A stretch of 10,808 nucleotides of DNA from Hyphomicrobiales bacterium (GTDB lineage Bacteria > Pseudomonadota > Alphaproteobacteria > Rhizobiales > HXMU1428-3). A program made the translations under genes and the position numbers. The stretch is from the NCBI GenBank assembly GCA_021775385.1, contig JAJFHW010000359.1:1-10808 (forward strand). Direction: 5' to 3'. The first letter of the stretch is position 1; each line of letters begins with the position of its first letter. The notes under the pieces are model-generated. The model was given only the letters and a program-made list of their open reading frames with translations, did not search any database and was not told the DNA's origin. Of this stretch, positions 6,244 to 10,808 are shown one piece after another.

Positions 6244-6639
6244 ATGATTGATGCTGGTTCCACAGCCCCTAAAACTACCTATGAAAAATTTAGCGAAGAA
6301 ACCGCGCCAGTTACCATAAGCGTGCCCAAGGAAAAGGATGAATTGTCTCTTACTTGGCCGGATGGATCCGTAGCAAAAATAACCGCCCCTTGTTTAAGAG
6401 CAAACTGTAATTCTGCACAATCCAAATCGATAATGATGAAAAATTTAGAAGTCCCGCCATCACCAGATTTAAAAATAAAAGCAGTAAAACCTGTTGGCAC
6501 CTATGCCGTCAATATTGTGTTTTCAGATGGTTTTGATCGTGGAATCTACCCCTGGTCTTACTTAAGAAAGCTTTCCGAATTTCAAAAACCAGAAAGAATG
6601 ATGGTAGATGAAAAAGATTCAGATTTATTAATGCAATAA
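6244..6639 (+). CDS. DUF971 (GBBH-like N-terminal domain) protein
   Basis: 131 residues with the start at 6244; AAAGGA lies eight bases upstream, inside a hairpin. After an unstructured-looking stretch of about 30 residues the DUF971 fold is clear: LTWPDGS (36-42), the LR..C motif LRANCNSAQ (51-59), KAVKPVGTYAVNIVFSDGFDRGIYPWSYLRKL (about 79-110) with its DG...GIYxWxYLR signature. This domain is the N-terminal part of gamma-butyrobetaine hydroxylases and also occurs alone or fused to Mrp-type Fe-S proteins; its activity is not established. In many members the first motif reads CxCAxC; here C55 remains and positions 57 and 60 are serine, so a metal-binding cluster there is incomplete. It is first in the operon, 63 bases before the AprA-like gene. 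The context suggests maturation or regulation of the reductase (inference). Confidence 0.85.
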   Translation: MIDAGSTAPKTTYEKFSEETAPVTISVPKEKDELSLTWPDGSVAKITAPCLRANCNSAQSKSIMMKNLEVPPSPDLKIKAVKPVGTYAVNIVFSDGFDRGIYPWSYLRKLSEFQKPERMMVDEKDSDLLMQ

Positions 6640-6702
6640 ATTGACCGACATAAAAATCAACCCCGCATATATTTTTAAAAAGTTTGTTTCAGGAGATTGA
6701 AC

Positions 6703-8439
6703 ATGGATGAAATCAACGAGGGTCTTTCAGAAGTTGAGTGCGATATTTTAGTCATAGGCGGAGGTACCGCTGGACCAATGGCCGCTTATAAGGCTAGGAA
6801 GAAAAATCCGGATGCCAAAGTCATTTTGCTAGAAAAAGCAAATGTAAAACGATCTGGTGCTATCTCAATGGGGATGGATGGATTAAATAATGCAGTTATA
6901 CCTGGTCACTCAACTCCAGAACAATATACTAAAGAAATCACCATAGCGAATGATGGCATATGCGACCAAGCAGCCGTTTATAAATATGCCCAAAACTGTT
7001 ACTCAATCATTGAAGAGCTTGATAAATTCGGTATCCGTTTTCAAAAAGATGAGAACGGTGAATTTGATGTGAAGAAGGTCCATCATATAGGTACATATGT
7101 GTTGCCTATGCCAAATGGCGATACTGTTAAAAAAGCGCTCTATAGACAATTGCGCCGTGCAAGAGTGCTGATTTCTAATCGGTTTATGGCCACCCGCTTG
7201 TTAACCGGTAAAACGGGGCGTATCGCAGGTGCAATATCAGTAAACACCAGAACTGGCGAGTTTTTGGTTATCAAAGCTAAAGCTGTGATTATGTGCACAG
7301 GTGCAGCCGGCCGCTTAGGCCTACCAACCTCAGGTTATTTGTTTGGTACGTACGAAAACCCAACAAATTCTGGTGAAGGCTATACCATGGCTTATCATGC
7401 CGGTGCCAAGCTAGCTAACCTAGAATGTTTTCAGATAAACCCACTGATCAAAGATTATAATGGTCCCGCGTGCGCCTATGTAGCTGGTCCGTTAGGTGGT
7501 TATACAGCCAATGCAAATAATGAGCGTTTTATAGAATGCGATTATTGGTCCGGCCAGATGATGCAAGAGTTCCATAATGAGCTTGTATCAGGTAAAGGCC
7601 CAGTGTTTTTAAAGTTGAACCACTTACATAAAGATACAGCAGATCATATTGAAGAAATATTGCACACTGTAGAACGACCAAGTAGGGGGCTATTCCATGA
7701 AGGTCGAAATACAAAATATTCAGATAAAATGATTGAAATGCATATTTCTGAAATTGGATTTTGTTCTGGCCATTCTGCCTCTGGTGTTTTTGTAGATGAC
7801 AATGCTCTCACAACAATTCCTGGTCTTTATGCTGCTGGTGATATGGCTAGTGTCCCACATAATTATATGCTCGGTGCCTTTACCAATGGCGCAATTGCTG
7901 GCGAACATGCCGTTGACTATATAAACGATTTAGATTTCGATGACTTTGACCAGGAAGAAATTGTAAGAGAAAAAGAGCGAGTTTTGGCACCAACCAAACG
8001 TGAAGATGGTATTCCGCCAAACCAAATCGAATTTAAAATCAGAAGGTTGGTAAACGATTATTTACAGCCACCAAAAGTAACTAAAAAATATGAACTTTGC
8101 CAAGATCGTCTGGCTGAAATACGTGAGGACATGGAGCAAAACATGGTTGTAAGAGACAGTCATGAATTAATGCGAGCAACCGAAACATCAAGCATTCTTG
8201 ATTGCGCAGATATGGCAGCTTTTGCATCTCTTTACCGTAAAGAAAGTCGCTGGGGTCTTTACCATAACCGAATCGATTATCCAGAACGTGATGATGATAA
8301 TTGGAAATGCCATGTTCTTCTTTCCAAAAAAGACGGGAACATGGTCTGCGAAAAACGTGACATACAACCCTATATTATTCCAATCGCTGAAGAAGAAAAA
8401 GACATGTATGACAAACAACGTGTTGCTGTTGAAGCATAA
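6703..8439 (+). CDS. AprA-like FAD-dependent oxidoreductase (adenylylsulfate reductase alpha / fumarate reductase flavoprotein family)
   Basis: 578 residues with the start at 6703, set by AGGAGA six bases upstream. An N-terminal Rossmann FAD loop reads ILVIGGGTAGPMAAYKA (15-31), followed by LLEKANVKRSGAISMGMDG, as in AprA and related flavoproteins. The second FAD segment is SGVFVDDNALTTIPGLYAAGD, followed by a glycine-rich GAFTNGAIAGEHA. The helical C-terminal domain carries ESRWGLYHNRIDYPERDD (from about 514), which resembles the SdhA/FrdA/AprA ending. There is no signal peptide, so it is cytoplasmic. The next gene is a two-cluster ferredoxin with an AprB-type cysteine-tryptophan pattern, which makes an AprAB-like heterodimer likely. 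True dissimilatory AprAB is usually larger and lies with sat, dsr or qmo genes; none is here, so APS is not assumed to be the substrate. A reduction or oxidation of an organic or sulfur anion is possible; the reaction is unknown. Confidence 0.85.
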   Translation: MDEINEGLSEVECDILVIGGGTAGPMAAYKARKKNPDAKVILLEKANVKRSGAISMGMDGLNNAVIPGHSTPEQYTKEITIANDGICDQAAVYKYAQNCYSIIEELDKFGIRFQKDENGEFDVKKVHHIGTYVLPMPNGDTVKKALYRQLRRARVLISNRFMATRLLTGKTGRIAGAISVNTRTGEFLVIKAKAVIMCTGAAGRLGLPTSGYLFGTYENPTNSGEGYTMAYHAGAKLANLECFQINPLIKDYNGPACAYVAGPLGGYTANANNERFIECDYWSGQMMQEFHNELVSGKGPVFLKLNHLHKDTADHIEEILHTVERPSRGLFHEGRNTKYSDKMIEMHISEIGFCSGHSASGVFVDDNALTTIPGLYAAGDMASVPHNYMLGAFTNGAIAGEHAVDYINDLDFDDFDQEEIVREKERVLAPTKREDGIPPNQIEFKIRRLVNDYLQPPKVTKKYELCQDRLAEIREDMEQNMVVRDSHELMRATETSSILDCADMAAFASLYRKESRWGLYHNRIDYPERDDDNWKCHVLLSKKDGNMVCEKRDIQPYIIPIAEEEKDMYDKQRVAVEA

Positions 8440-8484
8440 TGTAACGGAATATAAAACTAAATTTATCATGAGATGGAGTGACTT

Positions 8485-8718
8485 ATGCCATTAGTCAATA
8501 ACCCAACATCTGTTCCTGTAACAGTCGATGAAAAGAAATGCATAGCCGATAAAGGTTGCCGGGTTTGTGTTGATGTCTGCCCATTGGATGTGCTGCGCAT
8601 CAATGATCTGACAAACAAAGCATATATGAAATATGACGAATGTTGGTATTGCATGCCATGTGAGGCTGACTGTCCAACTGATGCGGTGACTGTAAATATT
8701 CCATATCTGTTAAGATAA
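8485..8718 (+). CDS. AprB-like 2x[4Fe-4S] ferredoxin
   Basis: 77 residues; GGAG lies six bases before the ATG at 8485. Two cluster motifs: C19, C25, C28, C32-P (spacing C-x5-C-x2-C-x3-CP) and C53, C56, C59, C63-P (C-x2-C-x2-C-x3-CP). The longer first spacing and W54 directly after C53 (ECWYC) match the AprB subunit of adenylylsulfate reductase, where a tryptophan at this point lies between cluster and flavin. The long C-terminal tail with which AprB wraps round AprA is absent, so this is a minimal version. It is placed 45 bases after the AprA-like gene and 13 bases before the HEAT gene. It presumably hands electrons to or from the FAD of the AprA-like subunit, with Fpr/FdxA as a possible source. 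Confidence 0.88.
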   Translation: MPLVNNPTSVPVTVDEKKCIADKGCRVCVDVCPLDVLRINDLTNKAYMKYDECWYCMPCEADCPTDAVTVNIPYLLR

Positions 8719-8731
8719 GAGGCAAGTATAA

Positions 8732-9685
8732 ATGATTGAACATTTTGAAGCATATAGTGACCTGGAAGAAATTGCAGAAAAATTATCCGATGCTGATCCG
8801 ACCATTCGCCGCATCGCTGTGATTGAGTTAGCTGATGAAGCATCGGTTGAAGCAGTTCCTCTTATAGTAAAAGCTATAGGCGATGAGAGTACAGAAGTAA
8901 GATTGCAAGCCGCAATTGCATTAGGTGAGTTTGATGGCATCGAAGCAGCCAAAGCCCTTGTAATTGGTCTTCATGATGCTGATCCAAAAGTAGTGCAAGC
9001 AGCCTCTGATAGCCTTGCCGAACTAAAAGATCCAAAAGCTGCCACCCCAATTTTACCACTAACATCCCATAATAATGAATTTGTCAGGGCTGCAGCTTTA
9101 AGGGGCTTAAAAGAATTACGCCACCCAGATGCTTTAGCGAACGGAATTATAGGCCTTAGTGATGAAGTGGCAGCAGTTCGTGTTCAGGCAATTGGTGTTG
9201 TTGGTTATCTTCAAACAGAAGAAGCCTTGCCGGCTTTGATAAATGCATGCCGCGATAAGGAAGCTATTGTGCGCCGTACAGCCATTGGCTCTCTGGCATT
9301 CTCAAGTTCGGTTCACGCCGCTAACGCATTGATTGCAGCATTAAAAGACGAAGATTGGTCGGTGAGAGAAATTGCTGCTGAAGTTGCCGGTAAATCAGGA
9401 TTTGATAGTGCAATCGATTCCCTGATCTCCTTGCTTACAGATGAAAGCTGGCAGGTTCATTTAAAAGCTATCCGCAGTTTGGGCCTATTAAAAGCTGTAA
9501 AAGCAATTGATCAAATTGCCCCAGCTCTTGATCATGAAATTAGTAATCTACGTAAAGAAGCGGCAGCGGCATTTGGAGAAATCGCGAATGCAGCAGCATT
9601 ACCATATTTGGAAAAATTGGTAGATGACCCTGATCCAGATGTACGTAAAAACGTACGTTGGGCTTTGGTGAAAATTAAAAGTTAA
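8732..9685 (+). CDS. HEAT-repeat protein
   Basis: 317 residues, beginning 13 bases after the ferredoxin stop with AAGAGG about 9 bases upstream of the ATG. From about residue 20 to the end it is made of nine full and one partial repeat of about 31 residues of the short HEAT (PBS-lyase/HEAT_2) type. Each has a D...(V)R..A...L helix followed by A...L...L, for example STEVRLQAAIALGEF and EAIVRRTAIGSLAF. No signal, membrane segment or cofactor motif is present. Such solenoids bind proteins; related ones occur in phycobilin lyases, but no phycobilisome genes are here. Tight linkage to the AprAB-like pair suggests it binds or assembles that complex. This is inference; no enzyme activity is claimed. 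Confidence 0.9.
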   Translation: MIEHFEAYSDLEEIAEKLSDADPTIRRIAVIELADEASVEAVPLIVKAIGDESTEVRLQAAIALGEFDGIEAAKALVIGLHDADPKVVQAASDSLAELKDPKAATPILPLTSHNNEFVRAAALRGLKELRHPDALANGIIGLSDEVAAVRVQAIGVVGYLQTEEALPALINACRDKEAIVRRTAIGSLAFSSSVHAANALIAALKDEDWSVREIAAEVAGKSGFDSAIDSLISLLTDESWQVHLKAIRSLGLLKAVKAIDQIAPALDHEISNLRKEAAAAFGEIANAAALPYLEKLVDDPDPDVRKNVRWALVKIKS

Positions 9686-9732
9686 ATCACATGGAATGAT
9701 TATCGTTTTATAGCAGTTAGGAGTTCACTCAG

Positions 9733-10554
9733 GTGAGACATTTACCAACTATAGTAGATCAGGAAACAATGACTAGATCTATTGGTGATAGCCCGGACGA
9801 CCTAATGCAATCCAATAATCTTAGTTCAAATGCTGTTGGCAAACGTAAATATAAATATCATAAAATAAAAACCATACTAATTCAGCGCATCATTTCTGGG
9901 GAGTACCCAATGGGGGCTTGCCTGCCAAGTGAAAGTCAACTGGTGAAAGAGTTTGGTGTTAGTCGTGTGACTATTCGTCAGTCACTTGATTTGCTTCAGA
10001 GTATGGATATTCTCTGTTCTTATCAGGGAAAAGGGCATTTTGTAAAAAATATTTTGGCAAAACAGGACCTAGCGCGCTTGCAAGGCTTTGGGGAAATAAT
10101 GGCGCCCCTTGGTGTCTCAGCTTATTCTAAATTATTAAAGATTGAGAGAATAGTTGCCCCCACTGAAATTGCGGATAAATTGCAAATTAAACCAAACACG
10201 CAAGTGATACAAATTATTCGTCTGCGCTGCGCTGTTGGTAAAGTCATGTCTATCGATATTAGCTTTTTCCCAATTGATATTGGTGAGCCTTTAATCAAAA
10301 TGGATCTAGAAAAACAAGATATCTTTCATTTAATTGAGACGAAGCTCGGGATTGAAATCACTTACGCTGATATTATAATGGATTTAATCAATCCGACAGA
10401 CTATGTGGCAAGGCATCTCGGGGCTGCTAAAGATTCTCATATAATGCGAATAGAGCGTCTCACCCATGACATAAAATCAAGGCCAATTGATTTTGAATAT
10501 ATTTATTGTCAACCAGATACACATCAGTTCAAGTTAAGAGTATCAAGATGGTAA
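9733..10554 (+). CDS. GntR-family transcriptional regulator, HutC subfamily (UTRA domain)
   Basis: 273 residues from a GTG at 9733, preceded by AGGAG nine bases upstream. A downstream ATG at 9769 with AGGA is an alternative and would remove 12 residues. After a nonconserved N-terminal tail of about 38 residues comes the GntR winged helix (about 42-104): YHKIKTILIQRIISGEYPMG, then LPSESQLVKEFGVSRVTIRQ, ending in GKGHFV in place of the usual GxGTFV. Residues about 115-270 fit the UTRA effector-binding domain, with the IERI/IIRLR strands and the closing FEYIYCQPDTHQFKL. It lies 47 bases after the HEAT gene with no hairpin between, so it is probably the last gene of the operon and a substrate-responsive regulator of it. 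Neither effector nor operator is identified; the dyad at 6205-6240 is one candidate site. Confidence 0.9.
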   Translation: MRHLPTIVDQETMTRSIGDSPDDLMQSNNLSSNAVGKRKYKYHKIKTILIQRIISGEYPMGACLPSESQLVKEFGVSRVTIRQSLDLLQSMDILCSYQGKGHFVKNILAKQDLARLQGFGEIMAPLGVSAYSKLLKIERIVAPTEIADKLQIKPNTQVIQIIRLRCAVGKVMSIDISFFPIDIGEPLIKMDLEKQDIFHLIETKLGIEITYADIIMDLINPTDYVARHLGAAKDSHIMRIERLTHDIKSRPIDFEYIYCQPDTHQFKLRVSRW

Positions 10555-10808
10555 GCACTCCTGTAAAGACAGTCGAAGTCCTTGGATACTGCCCTGTATA
10601 TCAAGTCTAATCTATGGCGGTTTAGTGCTCTTAAATGAGTGAGCTTTTAACTATAAAAAGAGTTTTGAGCAATGAAAGAATATTTGTTACGTTGATCTGG
10701 CGGATACGTTTCAAAACGCAAATATTCCACTCAAAAATTCCAAGACTATCATCACTAGAAAACATCTATTTCAACAGTTAAATCCTAAGGCTCATCTTCG
10801 AGCGCCTC
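10555..10808. other. Right-edge intergenic region with an inverted repeat
   Basis: No supported gene. An inverted repeat GAATATTTG (10678-10686) / CAAATATTC (10719-10727) spans 32 bases and contains a small dyad CGTTT-CA-AAACG (10708-10719). Just outside, TTTTGAG (10663-10669) is mirrored by CTCAAAA (10730-10736). No T-tailed terminator for the GntR gene is obvious. On the minus strand the last 24 bases read EALEDEP then TAG (10787-10785), which could be the end of a gene entering from the right; this is too short to be sure. Confidence 0.3.

Noticed and set aside
8188..8494. Open frames on both strands overlapping the end of the AprA-like gene
   Set aside because: They overlap the AprA-like coding frame, which carries clear family motifs, and their own products look like random translation.
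6703..8718. Calling the pair genuine dissimilatory adenylylsulfate reductase (aprAB)
   Set aside because: Family resemblance is clear, but the ferredoxin is half the usual AprB length and no sat, dsr or qmo genes are present; named AprAB-like only.
1..10808. CRISPR arrays, tRNA or rRNA genes
   Set aside because: No spaced direct repeats, no tRNA cloverleaf and no rRNA-like sequence noticed on either strand.

Overview
The window reads as an AT-rich alphaproteobacterial chromosome segment. Supporting signs are a Fpr-type ferredoxin-NADP reductase next to a 7Fe ferredoxin FdxA of the proteobacterial type, a cobM gene of the cobalamin pathway, and modest GC with strong AGGAG-like ribosome sites. 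The exact genus cannot be read from the sequence.

Layout, left to right. (1) 1-699: 3' part of cobM, cut by the window edge. A cluster of perfect hairpins (738-876) follows, then a small convergent hypothetical gene (904-1188, minus). (2) 1402-2025 (minus): a membrane-anchored OmpA/Pal-type peptidoglycan-binding protein. (3) 2026-2900: long non-coding stretch holding a MITE-like inverted-repeat element (2303-2554, no transposase) and a sigma-54-like promoter (2826-2842). (4) 2901-4253: a secreted NitT/TauT-type substrate-binding protein with a C-terminal domain that looks NosL-like; no permease or ATPase lies in the window. A strong hairpin follows. (5) 4841-6024 (minus): the fdxA-fpr pair, ending at a 12-bp-stem terminator. 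(6) 6244-10554 (plus): a compact, probably co-transcribed set: DUF971 protein, AprA-like FAD oxidoreductase, minimal AprB-like 2x[4Fe-4S] ferredoxin, HEAT-repeat protein and a HutC-family GntR regulator. A hairpin just upstream of the first gene buries its ribosome binding site.

How it may work together (inference): NAD(P)H electrons could pass through Fpr and FdxA to the AprB-like ferredoxin and then to the FAD of the AprA-like subunit. That subunit would act on a small anionic, perhaps sulfur-containing, compound. The HEAT protein would be a scaffold, chaperone or partner of the AprAB-like pair, DUF971 would have a role linked to Fe-S or flavin maturation, and the GntR protein would sense the substrate or a product. 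The substrate-binding protein upstream may feed or sense the same compound. The substrate is not identifiable from sequence alone. This AprAB-like/HEAT/DUF971/GntR set, with its redox feeders and NosL-tailed binding protein, is the best candidate here for an uncharacterised system.
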